DNA from: Xenophilus arseniciresistens
GTDB taxonomy: Bacteria > Pseudomonadota > Gammaproteobacteria > Burkholderiales > Burkholderiaceae_C
Assembly (NCBI RefSeq): GCF_028023875.1
Contig: NZ_JAQIPB010000001.1
Coordinates: 620,001-684,000, forward strand
Direction: 5' to 3'
Length of the DNA stretch: 64,000 bases
Shown piece after piece: positions 27,498 to 36,185 of the stretch. The notes under the pieces are model-generated. The model had not been told where the DNA came from. It did not search any database and saw only the letters and a list, made by a program, of their open reading frames with translations. Position 1 is the first letter of the stretch; the number at the start of each line of letters is the position of its first letter. A program made the position numbers and the translations under genes.

Positions 27498-28175
27498 ATG
27501 GGTCTGAAGGATCTGCCGGCCGACGCGCGCCCGCGTGAAAAGCTCATCGCGCGCGGCGCCGCGGCCCTGAGCGACAGCGAGTTGCTCGCCCTTTTGCTGC
27601 GCACGGGCATGGCCGGCACCCATGTGCTGCAGCTGGCGCAGCAGCTGCTCGACCGGTTCGGCGGCATTGCCGGCCTGCTGCAGGCCAGCGCCGAAGACCT
27701 GCGCCAGGTCAAGGGCCTGGGCGGCACCGCCAAGCGCGCGCAGCTGCTGGCGGTGCTGGAGCTGGCGCGCCGCGCGCTGGCCCAGCAGCTGGCGGCCCGG
27801 CCTGCCTTCGATGCCCCCCAGGCCGTGAAGGACTACCTGCAGCTGCACCTGGCCCATCACCCGCACGAGGTCTTCGCGGTGCTGTTCCTCGACAGCCAGC
27901 ATCGGCTGCTGGCGCTGGAGGAGCTGTTTCGCGGCACCCTGGGCCAGACCAGCGTGTACCCGCGCGAGGTGGTGCAGCGCGCCCTTCATCACCACGCGGC
28001 GGCGGTGGTGCTGGCCCACAACCACCCCAGCGGCGAAGTCCAGCCCTCGCGGGCCGACGAGGCCCTGACCCAATCGCTCAAGGCCGCGCTGGCGCTGGTG
28101 GACGTGCGCGTGCTCGACCATGTGGTGGTCGGGCCGGGGCGCAGTCTTTCGATGGCGGAAGCCGGCCTTTTGTAA
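27498..28175 (+). CDS. radC: RadC-family JAMM-domain protein
   Basis: 225 residues from the ATG at 27498, which has a GGGAGGGA site upstream. The N-terminal helix-hairpin-helix region ([42 protein letters not shown]) precedes the MPN/JAMM domain with the zinc motif [14 protein letters not shown]. Despite the name, a role in recombinational repair has not been confirmed for the family. It is divergent from fkpB with 95 bases between. Confidence 0.95.
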   Translation: MGLKDLPADARPREKLIARGAAALSDSELLALLLRTGMAGTHVLQLAQQLLDRFGGIAGLLQASAEDLRQVKGLGGTAKRAQLLAVLELARRALAQQLAARPAFDAPQAVKDYLQLHLAHHPHEVFAVLFLDSQHRLLALEELFRGTLGQTSVYPREVVQRALHHHAAAVVLAHNHPSGEVQPSRADEALTQSLKAALALVDVRVLDHVVVGPGRSLSMAEAGLL

Positions 28176-28235
28176 GATGGACGCAGGCTGACGCGAGACG
28201 CCTGCGCAACCCCTGCGCGCGCAGACCCCTTCCCG

Positions 28236-28928
28236 ATGCATCCGCCCAATCCCTCGCCCGTCGCCATGCCCAGTCGTCCCCCTTCCCTCAAGAGCCTCGC
28301 CGATCTGCGACAGGTCCAGCGCGAACTGGCCGAGCAGCGCGAGCAGCAGGCGCAGGCCGAAGCCCGGCGCGCCGCCGAGGCCAAGAAGCAGCTGGCCGAG
28401 AAGAACCTCTTTGCGCGCGCGATCGGCGCCGACACGGGTGCCACGCGGCCGCTGCGCCACAAGCCGGTGGTGGTGCTGGCGCCCACGCCGCCCGAACCCA
28501 TCGCGCGTCAGCACCTGCGCGACGAGGCGCAGGCACTGCGCGAGGCGCTGAGCGACGAATTCGACGTCAGCACCCTGCTGGATGCCGACGACCAGATGAG
28601 CTTTCGCCGGCCCGGCGTGGGCACGGAGGTCACGCGCAAGCTGCGCGCGGGCCACTGGTCGCTGCAGGGCCAGATCGACCTGCACGGCCTGCGCAGCGAC
28701 GAGGCGCGCGAGGCGCTGGCGCAGTTCATCCGCCAGTCATGGCGCAACGGCCTGCGCTGCGTGCGCGTGGTGCATGGCAAGGGCCTGGGCTCGCCGGGCA
28801 AGCAGCCCGTGCTCAAGCTCAAGGCGCAGCGCTGGCTGATCCAGAAGAAGGAAGTGATGGCCTTCGTGCAGGCCCGGCCGTCGGACGGCGGCGCGGGCGC
28901 GCTGGTGGTGCTGCTGGCGCCGTCGTAG
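28236..28928 (+). CDS. Smr-domain (MutS2 C-terminal-like) protein
   Basis: 230 residues. The C-terminal Smr domain is clear: LQGQIDLHGLRSDEAREALAQFI, then RCVRVVHGKGLGSPGKQPVLKLKAQRWL. Smr domains nick branched DNA or cut RNA. The N-terminal half carries a highly charged coiled coil (residues 20-55). A second in-frame ATG occurs ten codons in. The layout matches the stand-alone YdaL/YfcN-type Smr proteins of proteobacteria. Confidence 0.88.
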   Translation: MHPPNPSPVAMPSRPPSLKSLADLRQVQRELAEQREQQAQAEARRAAEAKKQLAEKNLFARAIGADTGATRPLRHKPVVVLAPTPPEPIARQHLRDEAQALREALSDEFDVSTLLDADDQMSFRRPGVGTEVTRKLRAGHWSLQGQIDLHGLRSDEAREALAQFIRQSWRNGLRCVRVVHGKGLGSPGKQPVLKLKAQRWLIQKKEVMAFVQARPSDGGAGALVVLLAPS

Positions 28929-28944
28929 CGCCCTTTTGCCCCGG

Positions 28945-30075
28945 CTACGGCGCGATCTTGTCCAGCGCTGCGCGCAGGTGGCCCACGCTGCGGTCCACGT
29001 TCTTCCACTTCTCCAGCCCGAACAGGCCGATGCGAAAGCTCATGAAATCCGGCCCTTCGTCGCACTGCAGCGGCACGCCCGAGGCGGTCTGCAGGCCGAG
29101 CTCGATGAACTTCTTCGCGCTCTGGATGCCCGGGTCGGTGGTGTAGCTGACCACCACGCCCGGGGCCTTGAAGCCCTCGGCCGCCACGCTCGGAAAGCCG
29201 CGCGATTCGAGCAGCGCGCGCACCTTGTGGCCCAGCTCCATCTGCGCGGCCCGGACGGGCGCAAAGCCCCAGTCGCGCGTTTCACGCATCACGTCGCGCA
29301 GGCGCACCAGTGCATCGGTGGGCATGGTGGTGTGGTACGCATGCTGGCCCTTCTCGTAGCCCTCGGCGATCTGCATCCACTTCTTCAGATCGCACGAGAA
29401 GCTGCTGCTGGTGGTGCCGTCGATGGCCGCGCGCGCGCGTTCGCTGAGCATCACCATCGCGCAGCAAGGCGAGCCGCTCCAGCCCTTCTGCGGCGCGCTG
29501 ATCAGCACGTCCACGCCCGTGGCGCGCATGTCCACCCACATCGCGCCCGAGGCCACGCAGTCGAGCACGAAGAGCGCGCCCACCTCGTGCGCGGCGTCGG
29601 CCACGGTGCGCAGGTAGTCGTCGGGCAGGATGATGCCGCTGGCCGTTTCCACGTGCGGCGCGAACACCACCTTGGGCTTTTCGGCGCGGATCGTCGCGGC
29701 CACCTCCTCAGCCGGGCATGGCGCCCACGGGGCCTGCGGGCCGTCGCCCTGCCTGCGGGCCTTGCAGACCACCGCGCCGCCACCGAGGCCGCCGGCGTCG
29801 AAGATCTGGCTCCAGCGGTAGCTGAACCAGCCGTTGCGCACGATCAGCACCTTCTCGCGGTTGGCGAACTGGCGCGCCACGGCTTCCATGCCGAAGGTGC
29901 CGCTGCCGGGCACCAGCACGGCCGTGTGGGCGTTGTAGACCTCCTTGAGCATCGAAAGGATGTCCTGCATCACGCCCGTGAAGCGCTTGGACATGTGGTT
30001 GAGCGCGCGGTCGGTGTAGACGACCGAGAATTCGAGCAGGCCGTCGGGATCGACGTCGGGAAGCAGTCCGGGCAT
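28945..30075 (-). CDS. Class V aminotransferase, alanine/serine-glyoxylate type
   Basis: 376 residues, class V PLP aminotransferase. The N-terminal part has RALNHMSKRFTGVMQDILSMLKEVY and VPGSGTFGMEAVARQFA. The PLP lysine is in ISAPQKGWSGSP. The C-terminal GFKAPGVVVSYT and FRIGLFGLEKW match the substrate domain. It differs in detail from the aminotransferase at 12000. Alanine-glyoxylate-like chemistry is the best guess. It is convergent with the Smr gene, 16 bases apart. Confidence 0.85.
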   Translation of the reverse strand: MPGLLPDVDPDGLLEFSVVYTDRALNHMSKRFTGVMQDILSMLKEVYNAHTAVLVPGSGTFGMEAVARQFANREKVLIVRNGWFSYRWSQIFDAGGLGGGAVVCKARRQGDGPQAPWAPCPAEEVAATIRAEKPKVVFAPHVETASGIILPDDYLRTVADAAHEVGALFVLDCVASGAMWVDMRATGVDVLISAPQKGWSGSPCCAMVMLSERARAAIDGTTSSSFSCDLKKWMQIAEGYEKGQHAYHTTMPTDALVRLRDVMRETRDWGFAPVRAAQMELGHKVRALLESRGFPSVAAEGFKAPGVVVSYTTDPGIQSAKKFIELGLQTASGVPLQCDEGPDFMSFRIGLFGLEKWKNVDRSVGHLRAALDKIAP

Positions 30076-30193
30076 GGGGGTCTCCAGGGGGGCGGTTCAA
30101 GGCACAGGGCGCGCGCAGGTCGGGCGCCGGTGCGGGCGCAAAAGTGTAGGCTAGCCTCTCTTGGCCGCGCTCGCCCCTGGCCAATCACCGCCC

Positions 30194-30682
30194 ATGCCCA
30201 TCGCCACCACCACGCTGCTGTGTCTCGTGCTCGCCGTCCAGGACGGCGACAGCCTGCGCGTGCGCTGCGATGCGCAGCCAGCGGTGCAGACAGTGCGCCT
30301 CCACGCCATCGACGCCCCCGAGCACGGCCAGCCCTGGGGCCGCCGCGCGCGGCAGGCCTTGCGTGCGCGCGTGCAGGGCCAGCGCGTGGCGCTGCACTGC
30401 GTGGACACGGATGCCTATGGCCGGCGCGTGTGCCAGGTCATCAAGCCCGCCGCAGCGGGGCACGCGGCTGAAGATGTGGGCCTGGCCCAGATCGAGGCCG
30501 GCCTGGCCTGGTGGTACCGCGCCTTCAGCCAGGCGCAGGATGCGGCCGGCCGTGCGCGCTATGCCGCCGCCGAAGAGGCCGCGCGGGCACGGCGCATCGG
30601 GCTTTGGCAAGACGGCCCTGCGCGCGCGGTGCCGCCCTGGCGCTGGCGCCACGAGGCGCAGCGCCAGAACGCCTCACAGTGA
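30194..30682 (+). CDS. Thermonuclease/SNase-fold nuclease
   Basis: 162 residues from the ATG at 30194. Staphylococcal-nuclease-fold core: VQDGDSLRVRC, VRLHAIDAPEHGQPWGRRARQALRARV, and VDTDAYGRRVCQVI with the catalytic Asp and Arg neighbourhood. The very N-terminus is hydrophobic (ATTTLLCLVLAV), so the protein may be exported. Its end overlaps the convergent CBS/CorC gene by nine bases. Confidence 0.83.
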   Translation: MPIATTTLLCLVLAVQDGDSLRVRCDAQPAVQTVRLHAIDAPEHGQPWGRRARQALRARVQGQRVALHCVDTDAYGRRVCQVIKPAAAGHAAEDVGLAQIEAGLAWWYRAFSQAQDAAGRARYAAAEEAARARRIGLWQDGPARAVPPWRWRHEAQRQNASQ

Positions 30683-31999
30683 GGGGTCGAAGGACTCGGG
30701 CTTGGCCGCCGGCTCAGGCCGGGCGCGCACGCGGTCGATGCGCCGGCCTTCCAGCGCCAGCACCTCGAACTGCCAGCCCGCGCATTCCACGCGCTGGCCC
30801 ACGCCGGGCAACTGGCCCGACACGGCCATCAGCAGGCCGGCCACGGTGTTGTAGAGCCCGCGGTCCTCGTCGGGCAGCTCTCGGATCGCCAGCCGCGCGC
30901 GCAGCTCCGACACCGGCATCAGCCCGTCCAGATCCCAGCTTCCGTCCTCGTGCGGCCGTGCCCAGGCATCGGCCGGCACGCCGGGCTGCAGCTCGCCGGT
31001 GATGGCTTCCAGCAGGTCGCGCGGCGTCATCAGGCCCTGCACCACGCCGTATTCGTCCACCACGAACACCATGCGGCCGGCGCGGGTGCGGAACTGCTCG
31101 AGCAGCTCCATGCCCGACAGCGTCTCGGGCACGAAGGAAGCCGCCTGCGCCACATCGCCCAGCGTGTCCGCATGCCCGCGGTCCAGCTGCAGCAGTTGGG
31201 CCACGCTGACCACGCCCACCACGTCATCGAGCGAGCCGCGGCACACCGGGTACCAGGAGTGCACGAGGTTGAGCTTGGCCGCCTCGGCCACCTGGGCCAG
31301 CGCCTGGCCCACGTCCAGCCCGGCGTCCATCCATTCGATGTCCGAGCGCGGGATCATCAGCGAGGACAGGCGGCGGTCGTCCAGATGGAACACGTTGCGC
31401 ACCATCTGGTGCTCGTGCTGCTCGATCACGCCGGCATCCACGCCCTCTTCCAGGCTGGCCGAAATCTCTTCCTCCGTCACGGCGCGCGCGCCGGTGGCGT
31501 CGATGCGCAGCAGCCGCAGCACGCCGGCCGTGGCGCCCGAGAGCAGCAGCACGAAAGGCTTGGCGCCCTTGGCCAGGCCGCGCATGGGGCGCGAGATCCA
31601 GCGCGAGACGGGCTCGGGGTAGAGCTGACCGATGCGCTTGGGCACCAGCTCGCCAAAGAGGATGGAGAAAAAGGTGATGCCCGTGACCACCACGGCCGTG
31701 GACACCACGCTGGCGACGCCGGCACCCATGCCCATGCCTTCCATTCGCAGCGCCAGCGGGCCGGCGAAGGCGGCCTCGCCCACGATGCCGCTGAGCATGC
31801 CGATGGAGGTGATGCCGATCTGCACCGTCGACAGGAACTGCGTGGGCTCCTCCATGAGCTTGAGCGCCGCGGCGGCGCCGGCATCCCCGGCTTCGGCCAA
31901 AGCCGCCAGACGCGCACGGCGGCTGGTGGCCAGCGCCATTTCAGACATGGCGAAGATCGCGTTGCAGGTGGTCAGCAACGCCAATAACAGAACGTCCAT
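30674..31999 (-). CDS. CNNM/CorC-type membrane protein (DUF21, CBS pair, CorC_HlyC)
   Basis: 441 residues. The N-terminal DUF21/CNNM transmembrane domain spans about residues 1-175, with helices such as FFSILFGELVPKRIGQLYP. A CBS pair follows (MIPRSDIEWMDAGLDVGQAL and the RAGRMVFVVDEYGVVQGLMTPRDLLEAITGEL segment), then the C-terminal CorC_HlyC transporter-associated domain. This family takes part in magnesium or cobalt efflux homeostasis; the hemolysin name is historical. It is divergent from apaH. Confidence 0.9.
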   Translation of the reverse strand: MDVLLLALLTTCNAIFAMSEMALATSRRARLAALAEAGDAGAAAALKLMEEPTQFLSTVQIGITSIGMLSGIVGEAAFAGPLALRMEGMGMGAGVASVVSTAVVVTGITFFSILFGELVPKRIGQLYPEPVSRWISRPMRGLAKGAKPFVLLLSGATAGVLRLLRIDATGARAVTEEEISASLEEGVDAGVIEQHEHQMVRNVFHLDDRRLSSLMIPRSDIEWMDAGLDVGQALAQVAEAAKLNLVHSWYPVCRGSLDDVVGVVSVAQLLQLDRGHADTLGDVAQAASFVPETLSGMELLEQFRTRAGRMVFVVDEYGVVQGLMTPRDLLEAITGELQPGVPADAWARPHEDGSWDLDGLMPVSELRARLAIRELPDEDRGLYNTVAGLLMAVSGQLPGVGQRVECAGWQFEVLALEGRRIDRVRARPEPAAKPESFDPSL

Positions 32000-32045
32000 C
32001 GAAGGGGACGAAGGCGCGGACGCACCTTCTGGGGAGAATGCGGAG

Positions 32046-32888
32046 ATGGCACTCTATCTCATCGGCGACGTGCAGGGCTGCGACGCAGCCCTCGGCCGCA
32101 TGCTTCATATGCTGGATTTCTCGCCCAGCCGCGATCAGCTCGTGCTGCTGGGCGACCTGGTCAACCGCGGCCCCGATTCAGCGGCCGTGCTGCGCCGCGT
32201 GCATGCGCTGGGCGGCGCCGCCCAGAGCCTCTTGGGCAACCACGACCTGCACCTGCTGGGCGTGGCCCATGGCGTGCGCAAGCCCGGCCGGCGCGACACC
32301 CTGGCCGGGCTGCTCGCGGCGCCCGACCGCGAGGCCCTGCTTGACTGGCTGCGCCAGCAGTCGATGGCGCTGCACCGGCGCATCGGCGGACGCGACCTGC
32401 TGATGCTGCATGCAGGCGTGCTGCCGCAGTGGGACGTGGCGCAGACCCTGGCCTGCGCCGCCGAACTGGAGGCCGTGTTGCGCAGCCCGCAGCTGGGCGA
32501 GTTCCTGCACCAGATGTACGGCAATGAACCCGACCGCTGGGACGACGGCCTGCGCGGCAGCGCGCGGCTGCGCGTGATCGTCAATGCCCTCACCCGCCTG
32601 CGCCTTTGCACCGCCGAGGGCGTGATGGAGTTCGACACGAAGGACGACGCCGCCAGCGCCCCGGCCGGCTTCATGCCCTGGTTCGACGTGCCGGGCCGGC
32701 GCACGGCCGATGCCACCATCGCCTTCGGCCACTGGTCCACGCTGGGCTATGTGTCGCGCCCCGACCTGCTGGCCACCGACACCGGCTGCGTCTGGGGCGG
32801 TTGCCTGACGGCCGTGCGCATCGGCAGCACCTTGGACGAGCGCGAGCGCATCGAGGTGCATTGCGAGGCGGCGCAGCAGCCGGGCTGA
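32046..32888 (+). CDS. apaH: Diadenosine tetraphosphatase (symmetrical)
   Basis: ApaH hydrolyses Ap4A to two ADP. From the ATG at 32046 the 280-residue protein starts directly with MALYLIGDVQGCDAALGRML, then LLGDLVNRGPDSAAVLRRV and LGNHDLHLLGVAHG, the metallophosphatase GDVQG/GDLVNRG/GNHD motifs. The C-terminal TDTGCVWGGCLTAVR is also canonical. The frame is open far upstream, through the CBS/CorC gene on the other strand. It is convergent with rhlE. Confidence 0.96.
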   Translation: MALYLIGDVQGCDAALGRMLHMLDFSPSRDQLVLLGDLVNRGPDSAAVLRRVHALGGAAQSLLGNHDLHLLGVAHGVRKPGRRDTLAGLLAAPDREALLDWLRQQSMALHRRIGGRDLLMLHAGVLPQWDVAQTLACAAELEAVLRSPQLGEFLHQMYGNEPDRWDDGLRGSARLRVIVNALTRLRLCTAEGVMEFDTKDDAASAPAGFMPWFDVPGRRTADATIAFGHWSTLGYVSRPDLLATDTGCVWGGCLTAVRIGSTLDERERIEVHCEAAQQPG

Positions 32889-32908
32889 ACACCACCCCCT
32901 CCGAGCAC

Positions 32909-32934
32909 AAAAAAGGCGCCTTGCGAGGCGCCTT
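32909..32934 (-). terminator. Intrinsic terminator of rhlE, shared with apaH
   Basis: AAGGCGCC and GGCGCCTT form an 8-bp stem with a 6-base loop. On the minus strand it is followed by TTTTTTG, which fits termination of rhlE; the plus strand has only a weak T-stretch for apaH. Confidence 0.82.
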
Positions 32935-32965
32935 GTTCCGAGGACGGTCGAAGCCTTCGGTTCGG

Positions 32966-34420
32966 TCAGTTGGAAGGCTCTGCCGCCTTGAACAGCGCCG
33001 CCACCTTGCGCTTGGCGCGGATGTTGGCGGAGGGCGCGCGGGCAACGGGCGCCTTGCCGGCAGCTTCCCAGGCCGCGGGCTGGTCGCCTTCGCTGGCTTC
33101 GTAGGGCCGGTCGAAGAAGGGATCGCGCGGCGCAGCCGGCGCACGGTGCGGGCGCGGCGAGCGATAGGCCTCGCGGCTTTCGCGCGGCTGGTCCAGCGCA
33201 TCGCGGGCGTCGCCGGTCTCGCCTTCCTCGCGCCAGTGGCGGCGGCCGTCGTTGATGCGGCCGCGCGGACGGTCGGCCTCCAGGTCCAGCGGCTCCAGCT
33301 CGATCTTCTTCTTGATCAGCTTCTCGATGTCGGCCACCAGCCGCGCATCGTTGCCGCCGCCCGAGAAGCTCACGGCCAGGCCGGAAGCGCCGGCACGGCC
33401 CGTGCGGCCGATGCGGTGCACGTAGTCTTCGGCGTTGAAGGGAATGTCGTAGTTGAAGACCGCGGGCACATCCTTGATGTCCAGGCCGCGCGCGGCCACG
33501 TCGGTGCACACCAGCAGTTCCACCTCGCCGGCCTTGAAGGCGGCCAGCGATTTCAGGCGCTCGTCCTGGCTCTTGTCGCCGTGCAGGGCCGAGGTCTTGA
33601 GGCCGTCGCGCTCCAGCGAACGTGCCAGGCGCGCACAGCCCAGGCGGCTGTTGACGAAGACAAAAGCCTGGGTGAGGCCGCGCTCGCGCAGCACCTGGCG
33701 CAGCGCGCGGCGCTTGTCGTCGTCATGCACGCGGAAGAAGCGCTGCTCCACGGTGGAAGCCGTCTCGTTGGGCCGCGCGACCTCGATGGTCACGGGGTTC
33801 TGCAGGTAGCTGCCGGCCAGACGCTTGATCTCGGGCGAGAAGGTGGCGCTGAACAGCAGCGTGGTGCGCTGCTTGGGCAGGTACGAAAGGATGCGCTGCA
33901 GATCCGGCAGGAAACCGATGTCCAGCATGCGGTCGGCCTCGTCGAGCACCACGTACTCGACCTGGTTGAGCACCGCGTTCTTGGCTTCGATGTGGTCCAG
34001 CAGGCGGCCGGGCGTGGCCACCAGCACCTCGACGCCCTTCTTCAGCTCGGCCGTCTGCGGCTTCATGTCGATGCCGCCGAACACCACGGTGCTGCGAAGC
34101 TGCGTGTACTTGGCGTACTGCTTGATCTGCTGGGCCACCTGGTCGGCGAGTTCGCGCGTGGGCAGCAGCACCAGCGCGCGCACGGGGTGCCGGGCCGGGG
34201 AGGTGGAGGCGTTTTCGTGCTTGAGCAGGCGCTGCAGCAGCGGCAGCGAGAAGGCGGCCGTCTTGCCGGTGCCGGTCTGCGCTGCGCCCATCACGTCCTG
34301 GCCTGTCAGCACCACCGGAATGGCCTGCGCCTGGATCGGCGTCATGTTCTCGTAGCCCATGTCGGCTACGGCGCGCTTGAGGGAATCCGCCAGCGCGAGG
34401 TCGGAATAGAGAGTACTCAT
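32966..34420 (-). CDS. rhlE: DEAD-box RNA helicase RhlE-like
   Basis: 484 residues from the ATG at 34420. All helicase motifs can be read: the Q-motif region YENMTPIQAQAIP, Walker A AQTGTGKT (residues 47-54), PTRELADQV, TPGRLLD, VLDEADRMLD, SATFS, and the C-terminal VFVNS, TDVAARGLDI and HRIGRTGRAG. The long basic, Arg-rich tail matches RhlE. RhlE-type helicases work in ribosome assembly and RNA decay. The upstream region carries no other gene. Confidence 0.94.
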   Translation of the reverse strand: MSTLYSDLALADSLKRAVADMGYENMTPIQAQAIPVVLTGQDVMGAAQTGTGKTAAFSLPLLQRLLKHENASTSPARHPVRALVLLPTRELADQVAQQIKQYAKYTQLRSTVVFGGIDMKPQTAELKKGVEVLVATPGRLLDHIEAKNAVLNQVEYVVLDEADRMLDIGFLPDLQRILSYLPKQRTTLLFSATFSPEIKRLAGSYLQNPVTIEVARPNETASTVEQRFFRVHDDDKRRALRQVLRERGLTQAFVFVNSRLGCARLARSLERDGLKTSALHGDKSQDERLKSLAAFKAGEVELLVCTDVAARGLDIKDVPAVFNYDIPFNAEDYVHRIGRTGRAGASGLAVSFSGGGNDARLVADIEKLIKKKIELEPLDLEADRPRGRINDGRRHWREEGETGDARDALDQPRESREAYRSPRPHRAPAAPRDPFFDRPYEASEGDQPAAWEAAGKAPVARAPSANIRAKRKVAALFKAAEPSN

Positions 34421-34514
34421 GAACCCGCGATTGTCGCATTGCCGCAAAAAGCGGCAGTGGCGGCAGGGCCACAGCGCTTCACCCGCCTGTCACAAAACCA
34501 CGCCAGGGGCAGGG

Positions 34515-34534
34515 AAAAGGCCCCGGCAGGGCCT
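34515..34534 (-). terminator. Intrinsic terminator of the zinc-peptidase gene
   Basis: AGGCCC and GGGGCCT on the minus strand form a short GC-rich stem followed by TTTTC, starting 21 bases after the peptidase stop. Plausible; the stem is short. Confidence 0.6.
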
Positions 34535-34554
34535 GTCAGGGGGTGCCCGAAGGC

Positions 34555-35433
34555 TCAAAGGCGTGAGGCGCCGAAGGTGTCGCAGGCCTCGATGCTGCCC
34601 GTCTTGTAGCCCGCCGCGAACCAGCGCTGGCGCTGGGCGCTGCTGCCGTGGGTGAAGCTGTCGGGCACCACGGCGCGGCCGGCCGAGCGCTGCAGCGCGT
34701 CGTCGCCGATCTTGGCCGCCGCGTTCATCGCCGATTCGATGTCGCCCGGCTCCAGCCACTGCTTGGACTGCTGCGAGTGGTGCGCCCACACGCCCGAGAA
34801 GCAGTCGGCCTGCAGTTCCACGCGCACGCTCAGCTCGTTCTGCTGGCTCTGGCTCACACGGCCGCGCAGCGCGTCCACGCGGCCGGTCACGCCCAGCTGG
34901 TCCTGCACATGGTGGGCCACCTCGTGCGCAATGACGTAGGCACGCGCGAACTCGCCTGGCGCGCCCAGTTGCTGCTTGAGCGTGTCGAAGAAGCCCAGGT
35001 CGATGTAGATCTTCTTGTCGCCAGGGCAGTAGAAGGGGCCCATGGCGCTCTGGCCCGCGCCGCAGGCCGTGGGCGTCACGCCGCGGTACAGCACCAGGCG
35101 CGGCTGCTGGTAGCTGGCGCCGTTGGCCTGGAAGACCTGGCCCCAGACCTGCTCGGTGTTGCGCAGCACGGTGGAGACAAAGGCAGCCTCGCGGTCGTCG
35201 GCCGGCGGGGCCTGCGCCGGGCCCTGTTGCTGCTGCACGACCTCGGTCGGTGCACCGCCTGAAAGCAGGCCGAGGATGGTGAGTGGATTGACGCCGAAGA
35301 TCAGGCCCGCAACCACGGCAACGGCCACGGTGCCCAGGCCGATGCCCCGGCCGCCGATGGGAAACCCACCGCCGCCGCCGCTGCCACGGCGGTCTTCCAC
35401 GTTCTCGGATTGTTCGTTGCCTTCCCAGCGCAT
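34555..35433 (-). CDS. YpfJ-type neutral zinc metallopeptidase
   Basis: 292 residues. A Gly/Arg-rich N-terminus is followed by one transmembrane helix (about residues 33-57) that anchors the domain outside. The metal motif AHEVAHHVQ (His170, Glu171, His174) and the QADCFSGVW segment identify the YpfJ/neutral-zinc-metallopeptidase family. The active site lies on the periplasmic side if the N-terminal helix is an anchor. Function of the family is unknown. The upstream gene is dcd on the same strand. Confidence 0.9.
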   Translation of the reverse strand: MRWEGNEQSENVEDRRGSGGGGGFPIGGRGIGLGTVAVAVVAGLIFGVNPLTILGLLSGGAPTEVVQQQQGPAQAPPADDREAAFVSTVLRNTEQVWGQVFQANGASYQQPRLVLYRGVTPTACGAGQSAMGPFYCPGDKKIYIDLGFFDTLKQQLGAPGEFARAYVIAHEVAHHVQDQLGVTGRVDALRGRVSQSQQNELSVRVELQADCFSGVWAHHSQQSKQWLEPGDIESAMNAAAKIGDDALQRSAGRAVVPDSFTHGSSAQRQRWFAAGYKTGSIEACDTFGASRL

Positions 35434-35562
35434 GTCTTGGCTCCATGCAGCGCCCCGAAGCGCCGCCGTGCGCGCGATGGTACGCCCTGCCGTTGCGGCC
35501 CGAACCCCACGCCGCCAGCAAGCGGAATCGGCTTACACGCCGCGAAGCGGCCTGGGGGGTGC

Positions 35563-36132
35563 TTACGTCTTGGGCAAGGTGACGCCGTGCTGGCCCTGGT
35601 ACTTGCCGCCGCGGTCTTTGTAGCTGGTCTCGCAGACCTCGTCGCTTTCGAAGAACAGCACCTGGGCGCAGCCCTCGCCTGCATAAATCTTGGCCGGCAG
35701 CGGCGTGGTGTTGGAGAACTCCAGGGTCACATAGCCCTCCCATTCGGGCTCGAAGGGGGTGACGTTGACGATGATGCCGCAGCGGGCATAAGTGCTCTTG
35801 CCCAGGCAGATGGTCAGCACGTTGCGGGGGATGCGGAAGTACTCCACCGTGCGTGCCAGCGCAAAGCTGTTGGGCGGGATGATGCAGACGTCGGCATTGA
35901 TGTCCACGAAGCTCTTCTCGTCGAAGTTCTTCGGATCGACCACCGTGCTGTGGATGTTGGTGAAGACCTTGAACTCGGGTGCGCAGCGGATGTCGTAGCC
36001 ATAGCTGCTGGTGCCGTAGCTCACGATCTTCTGGCCCTGCGGCGACTGACGCACCTGGCCGGGCTCGAAAGGCTCGATCATGCCGTGCTGCTCGGCCATG
36101 CGGCGGATCCACTTGTCGCTCTTGATGCTCAT
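35563..36132 (-). CDS. dcd: dCTP deaminase
   Basis: Dcd converts dCTP to dUTP and ammonia for thymidylate synthesis. The 189-residue protein begins [19 protein letters not shown] and contains [52 protein letters not shown] and the C-terminal [19 protein letters not shown]. Length and all conserved blocks are standard. It lies 53 bases before guaD on the same strand; co-transcription from guaD is possible. Confidence 0.97.
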   Translation of the reverse strand: MSIKSDKWIRRMAEQHGMIEPFEPGQVRQSPQGQKIVSYGTSSYGYDIRCAPEFKVFTNIHSTVVDPKNFDEKSFVDINADVCIIPPNSFALARTVEYFRIPRNVLTICLGKSTYARCGIIVNVTPFEPEWEGYVTLEFSNTTPLPAKIYAGEGCAQVLFFESDEVCETSYKDRGGKYQGQHGVTLPKT

Positions 36133-36185
36133 CTGCGCTTCCTCGGTAGGGCCGGCATTCTAGGTGGGCCCCACTGCGGCCCCGC